Shown here: piece after piece, positions 42,684 through 51,732 of the stretch
How the letters are laid out: the number at the start of each line of letters is the position of its first letter
Numbering within the stretch: the stretch's first letter is position 1
Origin: Tardiphaga sp052076105
GTDB lineage: Bacteria; Pseudomonadota; Alphaproteobacteria; Rhizobiales; Xanthobacteraceae
Reading direction: 5' to 3'
Assembly (NCBI RefSeq): GCF_052076105.1
Contig: NZ_CP197245.1
Location: 1,736,001 to 1,800,000, forward strand
Length of the DNA stretch: 64,000 nucleotides
Translations under genes and position numbers: made by a program
The notes under the pieces: generated by a model
Told to the model about the DNA's origin: nothing
Seen by the model: the letters and a program-made list of their open reading frames with translations, nothing else
The model's database searches: none

Positions 42684-43166
42684 ATGGGTATGTCGCTTTC
42701 CGAGAGCTCCGACGACGATGATGATTTCGGTGAAAATCACGAAATCAATGTCACGCCCTTCATCGACGTCATTCTGGTTCTGCTGATCATCTTCATGGTG
42801 GCCGCGCCGCTGTCGACGGTGGACCTGCCGATCAATCTGCCGTCCTCCACAGTGACGCCGCAGAAGAAGCCGGACAAGCCGACCTATGTGAGCATCAAGC
42901 CGGATCTCGCGGTCGCGATCGGCGAGAACATGGTCAAGCGTGTCGATCTGGTGCGTCAGCTCGATGCGATGGGCGACGGCAACAAGGATCGTCCGATCTT
43001 CCTGCGCGTCGATCGCGGCGTGCCCTATGGCGAGTTCTTCGATGTGATGGAACGGCTGCGTGCCGGTGGCTATCAAAAGACCAAGCTTGTTGCACTGGAA
43101 GGTGTTCCGGATGCCGCTGCGGCATCGCCGGTGCCGGCCGCTGCACCCGATGCACCGAAGCCCTGA
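42684..43166 (+). CDS. exbD: TonB-system transport protein ExbD
   Basis: A 160-residue protein with one TM segment at about 26-44. ITVTPFID-like sequence is present as INVTPFIDVILVLLIIFMV, with Asp28 the conserved proton-carrying residue. The C-terminal part is a periplasmic domain with an Ala/Pro-rich tail. The start lies 2 bases after the exbB stop. Confidence 0.94.
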   Translation: MGMSLSESSDDDDDFGENHEINVTPFIDVILVLLIIFMVAAPLSTVDLPINLPSSTVTPQKKPDKPTYVSIKPDLAVAIGENMVKRVDLVRQLDAMGDGNKDRPIFLRVDRGVPYGEFFDVMERLRAGGYQKTKLVALEGVPDAAAASPVPAAAPDAPKP

Positions 43167-43181
43167 CGTTACGGAAACGCT

Positions 43182-43970
43182 ATGTCCGAGCTTGATGGAA
43201 AGTCGTCCTGGCGACTGTGGCTGATCGCGGCGCTTGTCGCGGTGCTGCTGCATGTCGGTGGCATCGCTGCGGCCGTGTTCGAGATGCAGCAGGAAGAGGA
43301 CGACGACGGCCTCGGCGCCAATGCCATTGAAGTCGGGATGGAAATGGTGTCGCCCGATGTCGAGCCCACCGATCTTCCGCAGGGCCCGGATTCGGAAGCC
43401 TCGACTGCATCTCCGGCCGTTCAGGAGCAGAAGGCTGTCGAAAAGCAGAGTGATCTCCCCAAGGAGACGCCGCACGAGAGCGAAGAACCCGATCAGGTCG
43501 TGACCGAGAGCAAGGCGACCAAGCCGGAAGAAGAGACACCTGAAAAAGCTCAGAAGCAGCAGCAGGCGTCGCAGGAATCCGTCGCGTCGGAAGCTGCCGC
43601 GCAGCAGAAGCTTGATGATTCCAAGACGGGCGAGAAAGCGCAGGCGCAGCAGGGCGGCATCGGCACCGACAAGAAACGCCTGTCAACCATCTGGTCGAAG
43701 CAGCTCAGCGCCTATCTCGAAAAGAACAAGCGCTATCCGCAGGAGCGCCAGCAGAAGACAGCCGAAGTAACTGTGAATTTCGAGATCGACCGCGTCGGCA
43801 AGGTCCTGGCCGTGCGGGTCGTGAAAGGCTCCGGCGACGCCGCATTCGACGAGGCCGCGGTCGCCATGGTCCGCCGCTCCGACCCGCTGCCGGCGCCGCC
43901 GCCATTGATTGCCGACGACGGCCTCAGTTTCACCGTGCCCGTGATCTTCCGCGTCAAGGGCAAGGGCTGA
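43182..43970 (+). CDS. tonB: TonB energy-transducing protein
   Basis: A 262-residue protein. One N-terminal TM segment (about 10-30, LWLIAALVAVLLHVGGIAAA), a Glu/Lys/Pro-rich periplasmic spacer to about 165, and a C-terminal TonB domain (YLEKNKRYPQERQQ, then GKVLAVRVVKGSGDAAFDEAA). It completes the receptor-piuC-exbB-exbD-tonB operon and ends 13 bases before the convergent SDR gene. Confidence 0.93.
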   Translation: MSELDGKSSWRLWLIAALVAVLLHVGGIAAAVFEMQQEEDDDGLGANAIEVGMEMVSPDVEPTDLPQGPDSEASTASPAVQEQKAVEKQSDLPKETPHESEEPDQVVTESKATKPEEETPEKAQKQQQASQESVASEAAAQQKLDDSKTGEKAQAQQGGIGTDKKRLSTIWSKQLSAYLEKNKRYPQERQQKTAEVTVNFEIDRVGKVLAVRVVKGSGDAAFDEAAVAMVRRSDPLPAPPPLIADDGLSFTVPVIFRVKGKG

Positions 43971-43983
43971 CGGGAAGGGCGAC

Positions 43984-44730
43984 TTAGTAGGTCGCCCGTC
44001 CGCCCGAGATATCGAACACAGCGCCAGTCGAGAAGGCGCAGTCTTCCGAGGCCAGCCAGGCGGCCATCGCGGCCAGTTCCTGTACCAGCACGAAACGTCC
44101 TTTCGGAATCTTCGACAGCATGAAGTTGATGTGCTGTTCCGTCATCTGGTCAAAGATCGCCGTCTTCGCGGCAGCAGGCGTGATGGCGTTGACGTTGATC
44201 TCGTGGCCGGCGAGTTCCTTGCCGAGCGACTTGGTCAGCGCGATCAGACCGGCCTTCGATGCCGAATAGTGCGAGGCGTTCGGATTGCCTTCCTTGCCGG
44301 CGATCGAGGCGATGTTGACGATGCGGCCGTAATTCTGCTTCAGCATCACTGGCACGATAGCCTTGCAGCACAGGAACGGGCCGTCGAGATTGATGCGCAT
44401 CACCTTGCGCCAGTCGTCGTAATCGATCTCCCACACCGGCTTGTTAAATCCGGTGATGCCGGCATTGTTGACCAGGATATCGATCTTGCCGAACTCTTGA
44501 AGCGTCGCCTCGCGCGCTTCATCAATTGAAGCCACGTCGGTGACGTCGACTTTGAGGGCAATCACGTCATCGCCAATTTCGCTCGCCGTTTTTACGGCCA
44601 GGTCAATGTCCTGATCCCAGATTGCCACCTTCGCACCGGAAGCGACGAAGCGTTCAGTGATCGCGCGGCCAAAGCCCTGGGCGCCGCCCGTGACCACGGC
44701 GTAGCGGCCGTTCAGATCGATCTTGTTCAT
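43984..44730 (-). CDS. SDR-family oxidoreductase
   Basis: A 248-residue classical short-chain dehydrogenase. VTGGAQGFGRAI is the NAD(P) motif, NNAGITG the structural motif, and the catalytic triad is in NIASIAGKEG and HYSASKAGL. It is the last gene of the minus-strand dehydratase-SDR-SDR unit and probably oxidises a sugar or sugar-acid intermediate. It starts 16 bases after the previous gene. Confidence 0.88.
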   Translation of the reverse strand: MNKIDLNGRYAVVTGGAQGFGRAITERFVASGAKVAIWDQDIDLAVKTASEIGDDVIALKVDVTDVASIDEAREATLQEFGKIDILVNNAGITGFNKPVWEIDYDDWRKVMRINLDGPFLCCKAIVPVMLKQNYGRIVNIASIAGKEGNPNASHYSASKAGLIALTKSLGKELAGHEINVNAITPAAAKTAIFDQMTEQHINFMLSKIPKGRFVLVQELAAMAAWLASEDCAFSTGAVFDISGGRATY

Positions 44731-44746
44731 GATGCAATGTCCTCGG

Positions 44747-45481
44747 TTACAGCGTCCATCCGCCGTCGATGATATGCGCGACGCCGGTGGTGAAGGCGCT
44801 CTCGTCGCTGGCGAGATAGACGGCGAGGGATGCGATTTCTTCGGCGGTCCCGAGGCGGCCCATCGGCTGCCGGCTGACGAATAGCTCGCGGCCATTCGGG
44901 CCTGCAGCCGCGGCGCGGTCGAGCATCGATGGCGTTTCGATCGTGCCGGGGCAGATCGCGTTGCAGCGAATGCCTTTGGTGATGTAGTCGACGGCCACGG
45001 CCCGGGTGAGGGCGGCGACGGCGGCCTTGGTTGCGCCATAGACGTAGCGGTTCGGCGCTGCCTTGAAGACACCGGCGGCGGAAGAAATGTTGACGATCGA
45101 CCCATGGCCGCGCGCAAGCATGCCGGGCAGGAATGCACGGATGGTCCGGTGCATCGATTTGACGTTGAGGTCGAACGAGAAATCCCAGTCGGAATCGGAG
45201 CATTCCAGTGCTGCGCCGTGATGCACGAAGCCGGCGGCGTTGAGCAGGATGTCGATATCGCCGACCTTCTTCGCCATGGCTTCGACGGCAGCCGTATCGC
45301 GCACGTCGAGCCGCGCCGTCTCCGCCACGCCGTCCTTGGTCAAGAGCGCCACGCCCTTGTCGTCGATATCGGTGGCGATGACCGTTGCGCCTTCGCGTGC
45401 AAAGGCCAGTGCGCAGGCCCGGCCGATACCGACGGCGCCGGCGGTGACGAAGGCACGTTTGCCTTTCAGGCGGTCAGACAT
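44747..45481 (-). CDS. SDR oxidoreductase of the DHRS6 / 2-keto-3-deoxy-L-fuconate dehydrogenase type
   Basis: A 244-residue SDR. FVTAGAVGIGRACALAFARE, LLNAAGFVHHGAALEC, YGATKAAVAALT and NAICPGTIETPS are very close to the mammalian DHRS6/BDH2 subgroup as I recall it. Bacterial members include 2-keto-3-deoxy-L-fuconate dehydrogenase of the diketo-hydrolase sugar-acid pathway. With the dehydratase upstream, that role fits well. GGGAG 7 bases upstream supports ATG 45481. Confidence 0.82.
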   Translation of the reverse strand: MSDRLKGKRAFVTAGAVGIGRACALAFAREGATVIATDIDDKGVALLTKDGVAETARLDVRDTAAVEAMAKKVGDIDILLNAAGFVHHGAALECSDSDWDFSFDLNVKSMHRTIRAFLPGMLARGHGSIVNISSAAGVFKAAPNRYVYGATKAAVAALTRAVAVDYITKGIRCNAICPGTIETPSMLDRAAAAGPNGRELFVSRQPMGRLGTAEEIASLAVYLASDESAFTTGVAHIIDGGWTL

Positions 45482-45526
45482 GAGAGTTCTCCCTGAATTC
45501 TAATTTCTTGATTGCCGTATCTAGTT

Positions 45527-45638
45527 CGTCATGGCCGGGCAGCGCGAAGCCAGTACTTCGCTGGATGTCCCGGCCATCCACGTCTTGGGCCGCCAAGCAA
45601 GGAAGGCGTGGATGCCCGGGACAAGCCCGGGCATGACG
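45527..45638. repeat. Bradyrhizobium-type intergenic palindromic element
   Basis: CGTCATGGCCGGGC at 45527-45540 pairs with GCCCGGGCATGACG at 45625-45638 (one mismatch), with an inner GGCCATCCACG/CGTGGATG pair. It lies between the dehydratase stop and the SDR start. The cgtcatggccggg...cccgggcatgacg form is one I recall as dispersed in Bradyrhizobium genomes. Confidence 0.7.
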
Positions 45639-45651
45639 GCGTGTAAGTCTG

Positions 45652-47490
45652 CTAGTGATTATGCCGCGCCGTCCCGACCGTGCCCGCGATATCGCGATAG
45701 CGCGTTGCCAGTTCGAGACATGCGCCGGTGGCCTGCTGGCCGACGGTGTTGCGATAGAGCTCCTGCCATGGTGTCTGGTTGGCCGGGTATTTGAAGCCGC
45801 CATTGGCCATCAGTTCAGTGCGTCGCTTGCTGAACTCCTCGTCGGAGATCAGGATATTTGCCGAGCCCTTGTTGAGATCGATGCGCACCTTGTCGCCGGT
45901 TCGGAGGATCGCGAGCCCGCCATTGGCTGCCGCTTCAGGCGTTGCGTTGAGGATCGACGGCGAACCGGACGTGCCCGACTGCCGGCCATCGCCGATGCAA
46001 GGCAGCGATAAAATGCCGCGTTTGATCAGCGCCGCCGGCGGCTGCATGTTCACGACTTCCGCGCCGCCGGGATAGCCGATCGGCCCGGTGCCGCGCACGA
46101 ACAGGATGCAGTGCTCATCGATATCGAGCGAGGCATCGTCGATGCGGTCGTGATAATCCTCCGGCCCCTCGAATACGATGGCGCGGCCTTCGAAGGCATT
46201 GGGATCCTTCGGGTTGACCAGATAGCGATCGCGGAATTCCTTGGAGATCACCGAGGTCTTCATGATCGCGGAATCGAATAGATTGCCGCGCAACACGAGG
46301 AAGCCGGCATCGGGAACCAGCGGCTTGTCATAGGTCCAGATGACGTCCTTGTCCGGCGCCGGAGCCGCGGCGCAGTTCTCGCCCATGGTCTTGCCGTTCA
46401 CGGTGATCGCGTCCTCGTGGATGCGCTTGTGCTTCATCAGCTCGCGCACCACCGAAGGCACACCACCGGCGCGATGATATTCTTCGCCGAGATAGAAGCC
46501 GGCCGGCTGCATATTGACCAGCAGCGGCACGTCGTGGCCGAATTTCTGCCAGTCGTCGATATCGAGTTCGACGCCGATATGGCGTGCGAGTGCGTTGATA
46601 TGGATCGGCGCGTTGGTGGAGCCTCCGATGGCCGAATTGACCACGATGCAGTTCTCGAATGCCTTGCGGGTCAGGATGTCCGACGGCTTGAGATCCTCCC
46701 ACACCATGTCGACGATGCGCTGGCCGGTCTCATAGGCGATCTGACCGCGTTCGCGATAAGGCGCGGGAATCGCGGCGCAGCCGGGCAGGGACATGCCCAA
46801 TGCTTCCGCCAACGAATTCATCGTCGAGGCCGTGCCCATGGTATTGCAATGGCCGACCGATGGAGCGGAGGACGCCACCAGCGTCATGAATTCTTCGTAG
46901 TCGATCTCGCCGGCGGCCAGCCGTTCGCGCGATTTCCACACCACGGTGCCGGAGCCGGTGCGCTGGCCTTCGTGCCAGCCATTCAGCATCGGTCCGCCCG
47001 ACAGGACGATGGCGGGCAAATTGACGGTAGCCGCAGCCATCAGGCAGGCCGGCGTTGTCTTGTCGCAGCCGGTCGTAAGGACGACGCCATCGAGTGGATA
47101 GCCGAACAGGATTTCCACAAGGCCGAGATAAGCGAGGTTGCGATCAAGCGCCGCAGTCGGCCGCTTCCCGGTCTCCTGAATCGGGTGTACCGGGAATTCC
47201 ATCACCAGACCACCGGCGGCGGTAATGCCTTCGCGCACGCGCTTGGCAAGTTCGAGATGATGGCGATTGCAGGGCGACAGGTCGTTGCCAGTCTGCGCAA
47301 TGCCAATGATCGGCTTGCCGGACTGCAATTCGTGACGCGTCAGGCCGTAGTTCAGATAGCGCTCAAGATAGAGTGCAGTCATTCCGGGATTGTGGGGATC
47401 GTTGAACCATTCGCTCGAACGAAGTTTGCGCTTGGTTGCCTTTACAGGCGAGGTCCCCGCAGTCGGCGTGGACGAAGTCGGCTTGGTCAT
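45652..47490 (-). CDS. IlvD/Edd-family sugar-acid dehydratase
   Basis: A 612-residue iron-sulfur dehydratase. The three cluster-binding cysteines appear as Cys74 (LSPCNRHH), Cys142 (TTGCDKTTPACL) and Cys215 (GHCNTMGTA). The pattern matches L-arabonate/D-xylonate-type [2Fe-2S] dehydratases rather than dihydroxyacid dehydratase IlvD. It should convert an aldonate to a 2-keto-3-deoxy acid in the cytoplasm, feeding the DHRS6-type SDR downstream. ATG 47490 is chosen because GGGAG is spaced for it; the frame is open to 47511. Confidence 0.88.
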   Translation of the reverse strand: MTKPTSSTPTAGTSPVKATKRKLRSSEWFNDPHNPGMTALYLERYLNYGLTRHELQSGKPIIGIAQTGNDLSPCNRHHLELAKRVREGITAAGGLVMEFPVHPIQETGKRPTAALDRNLAYLGLVEILFGYPLDGVVLTTGCDKTTPACLMAAATVNLPAIVLSGGPMLNGWHEGQRTGSGTVVWKSRERLAAGEIDYEEFMTLVASSAPSVGHCNTMGTASTMNSLAEALGMSLPGCAAIPAPYRERGQIAYETGQRIVDMVWEDLKPSDILTRKAFENCIVVNSAIGGSTNAPIHINALARHIGVELDIDDWQKFGHDVPLLVNMQPAGFYLGEEYHRAGGVPSVVRELMKHKRIHEDAITVNGKTMGENCAAAPAPDKDVIWTYDKPLVPDAGFLVLRGNLFDSAIMKTSVISKEFRDRYLVNPKDPNAFEGRAIVFEGPEDYHDRIDDASLDIDEHCILFVRGTGPIGYPGGAEVVNMQPPAALIKRGILSLPCIGDGRQSGTSGSPSILNATPEAAANGGLAILRTGDKVRIDLNKGSANILISDEEFSKRRTELMANGGFKYPANQTPWQELYRNTVGQQATGACLELATRYRDIAGTVGTARHNH

Positions 47491-47724
47491 CATTTCTCCC
47501 GCAGCGCACACTTTACATTCTGGTGCGTCGTCTCTTTTGATTGGTCACGAATGTTTGCACGGCATTGGCTGCTTCGCAATGTTTGCATCTGCGAAGTTTT
47601 TCTACGACTATGATCCAACGACACACCGCCGAAAAAGCTGGTAGGATGTCAGACAAGTAAGAACAGGCGGCTCCGGCAATCGGAGAACGCAGTCTCGAAA
47701 ATGGGACATTTGGGAGGGAAATGT

Positions 47725-48792
47725 ATGGCGTCCGTGCAGATTCACGACGTGCGTAAGTCTTTTGGCGGTTTTGAGGTTCTCCACGGCGTATCGGTCCCCA
47801 TCGAGGATGGCCAATTCGTGGTTCTGGTCGGGCCATCCGGCTGCGGAAAATCCACATTGCTGCGCATGTTGGCTGGCCTGGAGAAGATCACCTCCGGCAC
47901 GATTTCGATCGGCGACCGCGTGGTCAATGACGTCCAGCCGAAAGAGCGCGACATCGCCATGGTGTTCCAGAACTATGCGCTTTATCCGCATATGACGGTT
48001 GCCCAGAATATGGGCTTTTCGCTCAAGCTGCGCGGTGCCGACAAGAGCGAGATCGATCAGAAGGTCAATCGCGCCGCCGATATTCTCGATTTGAGGCGCT
48101 TGCTCGATCGCTTTCCGCGACAATTGTCGGGTGGTCAGCGCCAGCGCGTCGCCATGGGCCGCGCCATCGTGCGCGATCCGCAGGTCTTCCTGTTCGATGA
48201 GCCGCTGTCGAATCTCGATGCCAAGCTGCGCGTCGCGATGCGGGCCGAGATCAAGGAGCTGCATCAGCGCCTGAAGACGACGACGGTCTATGTGACCCAT
48301 GACCAGATCGAAGCCATGACCATGGCCGACAAGATCGTGGTGATGCAGGATGGCATCGTCGAGCAGATGGGCGCGCCATTGGAGCTCTACGATCATCCCG
48401 AGAACAAGTTCGTTGCCGGCTTTATTGGTTCGCCTGCGATGAATTTCCTCGAAGGCACGCTGAAGGTGAATGGTGGCCAGCCCTGGGTCGAGACTGCCAA
48501 CGGCGCGAAGCTGCCGATCACGGCGGCGCCGGCTGCGGCCAACGATAAGTCGGTGACTTACGGCATCCGTCCTGAGCATCTCGAATTCGCCGATGACGGT
48601 ATCGAGGCCGAGGTCGTGGTGGTCGAGCCGATGGGGTCGGAGACACAGGTCGTCGCACGCATCGGCACCCAGGACATCATCGCAATCTTCCGCGACCGGC
48701 GTCCGGTCGCGCCAGGCGACAAGATCCATCTCAGGCCGCGCGCGAATTCGGCGCATCTGTTCGACAAGGAGACCGGCAAGCGCGTCAACTGA
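47725..48792 (+). CDS. Sugar ABC transporter ATP-binding protein (UgpC/MsmK type)
   Basis: A 355-residue CUT1-type ATPase. Walker A GPSGCGKST, signature LSGGQRQRVAMGRA, Walker B VFLFDEPLSNLDAKLR and a C-terminal TOBE domain from about 240 are all visible. GGGAGGG at 47712-47718 marks ATG 47725. It powers the MalFG-like permeases encoded at 50773-52642. Placing the ATPase gene first is unusual but seen in rhizobial importers. Confidence 0.93.
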   Translation: MASVQIHDVRKSFGGFEVLHGVSVPIEDGQFVVLVGPSGCGKSTLLRMLAGLEKITSGTISIGDRVVNDVQPKERDIAMVFQNYALYPHMTVAQNMGFSLKLRGADKSEIDQKVNRAADILDLRRLLDRFPRQLSGGQRQRVAMGRAIVRDPQVFLFDEPLSNLDAKLRVAMRAEIKELHQRLKTTTVYVTHDQIEAMTMADKIVVMQDGIVEQMGAPLELYDHPENKFVAGFIGSPAMNFLEGTLKVNGGQPWVETANGAKLPITAAPAAANDKSVTYGIRPEHLEFADDGIEAEVVVVEPMGSETQVVARIGTQDIIAIFRDRRPVAPGDKIHLRPRANSAHLFDKETGKRVN

Positions 48793-48864
48793 CGCGCTTT
48801 TGCAGACATCAATTTCAAAACATTGGTCGATCAACGAACCAATATTACAGGGAGAAGACGAAAG

Positions 48865-50190
48865 ATGACTGGATTTACACCGGATCGCCGATCTCTGCTC
48901 AAGGGCGGCGCGATCACGCTGGCTGCCGCGGCGACCATGTCCGCGGACCAGTTGCTGGGCTATGCAAAAGCGTGGGCGCAGGCCTCGCAGTGGAAGCCGG
49001 AACCCGGCGCCAAGATCAACCTGCTGCGCTGGAAGCGCTTCGTCGAAGCCGAAGATGTGGCCTTCATGAAGATCGTCGACGCCTTTCAGAAGGCGACCGG
49101 CGTCACCATCACCGTCTCCAACGAATCCTACGACGACATTCAGCCGAAAGCCTCGGTCGCGGCGAATACCGGGCAGGGCCTCGACATGGTCTGGGGTCTG
49201 TACTCGCTGCCGTTCCTGTTCCCGACCAAGTGCATGGACGTCACCGATGTCGCCGACTATCTCGGCAAGAAGAATGGCGGCTGGGCCGAGTCCGGCAAGC
49301 AATACGGCATGTATAACGGCAAGTGGATCGGCGTTCCGGTCGCTGCGACCGGTGGCCTCGTGAACTACCGTGTCGCTGCTGCGGAAAAGGCCGGGCACAA
49401 GACGTTCCCGAACGATCTGGGCGGCTTCGCCGATCTCGTGAAAGGCATGAACAAGAACGGTACGCCGGCCGGCATGGCGCTCGGCCACGCGTCGGGCGAC
49501 GCCAATGGCTGGGTGCACTGGGCGCTGTGGGCCCATGGCGGCAAGCTGATCGACAAGGGCAACAAGGTCACGATCAATTCTCCGGAGACTGCGAAGTCGC
49601 TGGAATATGTGAAGGGCCTTTATGACAACTTCATTCCCGGTACCGCCTCGTGGAACGACTCGTCGAACAACAAGGCGTTTCTCGCAGGCCAGCTGCATCT
49701 GACCACCAACGGTATCTCGATCTATGTGACGGCGAAGAAGGAAGCCCCGGCGATCGCCGAAGATATGAACCACGCGCATTTGCCCGTCGGTCTGGATGGC
49801 AAGCGGCGCGAGCTCCATCTGGGCTTCCCGATCCTGATCTTCTCCTTCACCAAATTCCCGCAGGCCTGCAAGGCGTTCACCGCCTTCCTGATGGAGCCCG
49901 AGCAGTTCAATCCGTGGGTCGAGTCGGCCCAGGGCTACCTGTCGCCGTTCCAGCTTGCTTTCGAGAAGAATCCGATCTGGACCGCCGATCCGAAGAACAC
50001 GCCATATCGCGACGTGGCTTCGACGGCAACGACCCCGGCCGGCGAAGCGCAGATGAGCGAGAACGCGGCGGCGGCGATCGCCGACTTCGTGGTCGTCGAC
50101 ATGTACGCCAATTACTGCACGGGCCGCGAGGACGTGAAGACCGCGATGTCGTCTGCCGAGCGCGCGGCGAAGCGGATCTTCCGCGGCTAA
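48865..50190 (+). CDS. Sugar ABC transporter substrate-binding protein with Tat signal
   Basis: A 441-residue periplasmic binding protein. DRRSLLKGGAITLAAAATM is a twin-arginine signal, unusual for this family. INLLRWKRFVEAEDVAF and the MalE-like fold follow. A GGGAGAAG ribosome site precedes ATG 48865. A strong stem-loop after the gene (50199-50228) may raise its expression relative to the permeases. Ligand unknown; a sugar or sugar acid is likely from the neighbours. Confidence 0.9.
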   Translation: MTGFTPDRRSLLKGGAITLAAAATMSADQLLGYAKAWAQASQWKPEPGAKINLLRWKRFVEAEDVAFMKIVDAFQKATGVTITVSNESYDDIQPKASVAANTGQGLDMVWGLYSLPFLFPTKCMDVTDVADYLGKKNGGWAESGKQYGMYNGKWIGVPVAATGGLVNYRVAAAEKAGHKTFPNDLGGFADLVKGMNKNGTPAGMALGHASGDANGWVHWALWAHGGKLIDKGNKVTINSPETAKSLEYVKGLYDNFIPGTASWNDSSNNKAFLAGQLHLTTNGISIYVTAKKEAPAIAEDMNHAHLPVGLDGKRRELHLGFPILIFSFTKFPQACKAFTAFLMEPEQFNPWVESAQGYLSPFQLAFEKNPIWTADPKNTPYRDVASTATTPAGEAQMSENAAAAIADFVVVDMYANYCTGREDVKTAMSSAERAAKRIFRG

Positions 50191-50198
50191 GGACGACC

Positions 50199-50228
50199 TT
50201 GCCGGCGCGGAGCGACCCGCGCCGGCAA
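50199..50228 (+). terminator. Strong stem-loop after the binding-protein gene (attenuator/stabiliser)
   Basis: TTGCCGGCGCGG at 50199-50210 pairs perfectly with CCGCGCCGGCAA at 50217-50228 around AGCGAC, 9 bases after the stop. There is no T-run. Such hairpins after ABC binding-protein genes often protect the upstream mRNA and limit read-through. Confidence 0.7.
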
Positions 50229-50276
50229 CTCTCCGGAGCAGCCGTGAATCTCGTTTCACAAAAGGCTGCCTGAACG

Positions 50277-50702
50277 ATGGGAATGCGAATGCCTGAGATC
50301 GACTACAAGACTGTTCTCCCGGAAGGCTGGACGCGGCCGCGCGGTTTTGCGCATGCGGTGGTGGCCGGGGGCACGCGGAGCGTCCGCATCTCTGGCCAGC
50401 TCGGCAAGCAGAACGGGCAGGGCGAGGTCGCCGAAGGATCCGACTTCGGGACGCAGTGGCGCTACGCAATGGAGAATCTCGTCACCGTGCTGAAGGCGGC
50501 GGGCGGCGAGCCCAGGCAGATCGTGATGCTGCGCGCCTATGTCACCGACATCAACGCGTTCAAGACGTCCGGCGCCGCCATCGGCGAAGCCTGGGGCGCG
50601 ACGCTCGGCAAGCATTTTCCAGCAATGACACTGGTTCAGGTTTCCGCCCTGATCGATCCGCACGCACGTATCGAGATCGAGGGCGAAGCGATCCTGCCGT
50701 AA
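50277..50702 (+). CDS. RidA-family protein
   Basis: A 141-residue YjgF/RidA-fold protein. TRSVRISGQLGKQ, WRYAMENLVTVLKAAG and IVMLRAYVTDINAFK are family features, and the end VSALIDPHARIEIEGEAILP carries the usual Glu. RidA proteins deaminate reactive imines; this divergent member sits inside the importer operon, so it may act on the pathway compound. Start chosen at ATG 50277, but 50283 or 50289 are possible and the ribosome site is weak. Confidence 0.83.
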   Translation: MGMRMPEIDYKTVLPEGWTRPRGFAHAVVAGGTRSVRISGQLGKQNGQGEVAEGSDFGTQWRYAMENLVTVLKAAGGEPRQIVMLRAYVTDINAFKTSGAAIGEAWGATLGKHFPAMTLVQVSALIDPHARIEIEGEAILP

Positions 50703-50772
50703 CCGGATAGTGATGCATGACTGACTGCACGACATTCGAACACCGCCGATATCCGACTGGAGTTGCCTTGCG

Positions 50773-51732
50773 ATGACCACGATCCAGACATCGATGCCGG
50801 GAGTGGGGAAAGTGATCCCCAAGTCCTCGGCCTGGGACCGGCTGCGGGTCAATCGCAACTGGCTCGCATTGTGGTTCATGCTGCCGGCCGCGGCATTCCT
50901 GCTGCTGTTTCTCGCTTACCCGCTGTTCCTCGGCGTCTGGATGAGCTTCACCGACGATCGCATCGGCCGCGGTGGCGTGTTTGTCGGCCTCGAGAACTAC
51001 GAATGGCTGCGTGACGACAGCATCTTCTGGCTCTCGGTGTTCAACACGCTGCTCTATACGCTCGTGGCGTCAGCCATCAAATTCGCCGTCGGCCTCTATC
51101 TCGCGCTGCTATTGAACCGCCACATGCCGTTCAAGGCTCTGATCCGCGCCGCGGTGCTGATCCCGTTCATCGTGCCAACGGTACTCTCGGCCATCGCCTT
51201 CTGGTGGATCTACGACTCGCAGTTCTCGATCATCTCGTGGTCGCTGATCAAGCTGGGCCTGATCGACCACAATATTAACTTTCTGGGCGACAGCAACTGG
51301 GCACGTGCCAGCGTGATCTTCGCCAATATCTGGCGCGGCGTGCCGTTCGTGGCGATCACACTGCTGGCCGGTCTGCAGACCGTGTCACCATCGCTCTATG
51401 AAGCGGCGACACTGGATGGCGCCACGTCGTGGCAGCGCTTCCGCTTTATCACCTATCCGCTGCTGACGCCGATCATCGCGGTCGTCATGACCTTCTCGGT
51501 GCTGTTCACGTTTACTGACTTCCAGTTGATCTGGGCGCTGACCCGCGGTGGTCCGGTGAATGCGACGCATCTGATGGCGACGCTGAGCTATCAGCGCGGC
51601 ATTCTCTCGGGTCGCCTTGGCGAGGGCGCAGCCATCGCCACCGCCATGATCCCGTTCCTTCTGGCAGCCATCGCCATTTCCTGGTTCGGCATGCAACGCC
51701 GCAAGTGGCAGCAAGGCACTGACAATGACTGA
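50773..51732 (+). CDS. Sugar ABC transporter permease (MalF-like)
   Basis: A 319-residue membrane protein with six TM segments. ANIWRGVPFVAITLLAGLQT, then YEAATLDGATSWQRFRFIT, is the EAA loop that docks on the ATPase. It forms the channel with the next gene product, whose start overlaps its stop by 8 bases. Confidence 0.93.
   Translation: MTTIQTSMPGVGKVIPKSSAWDRLRVNRNWLALWFMLPAAAFLLLFLAYPLFLGVWMSFTDDRIGRGGVFVGLENYEWLRDDSIFWLSVFNTLLYTLVASAIKFAVGLYLALLLNRHMPFKALIRAAVLIPFIVPTVLSAIAFWWIYDSQFSIISWSLIKLGLIDHNINFLGDSNWARASVIFANIWRGVPFVAITLLAGLQTVSPSLYEAATLDGATSWQRFRFITYPLLTPIIAVVMTFSVLFTFTDFQLIWALTRGGPVNATHLMATLSYQRGILSGRLGEGAAIATAMIPFLLAAIAISWFGMQRRKWQQGTDND

Noticed and set aside
47608..50469. 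A 953-codon open frame on the minus strand opposite the ABC importer genes
   Set aside because: It lies entirely antisense to three well-supported genes (ATPase, binding protein, start of RidA), has no recognisable domain and an Arg/His/Gly-rich composition typical of the shadow frame in high-GC DNA.
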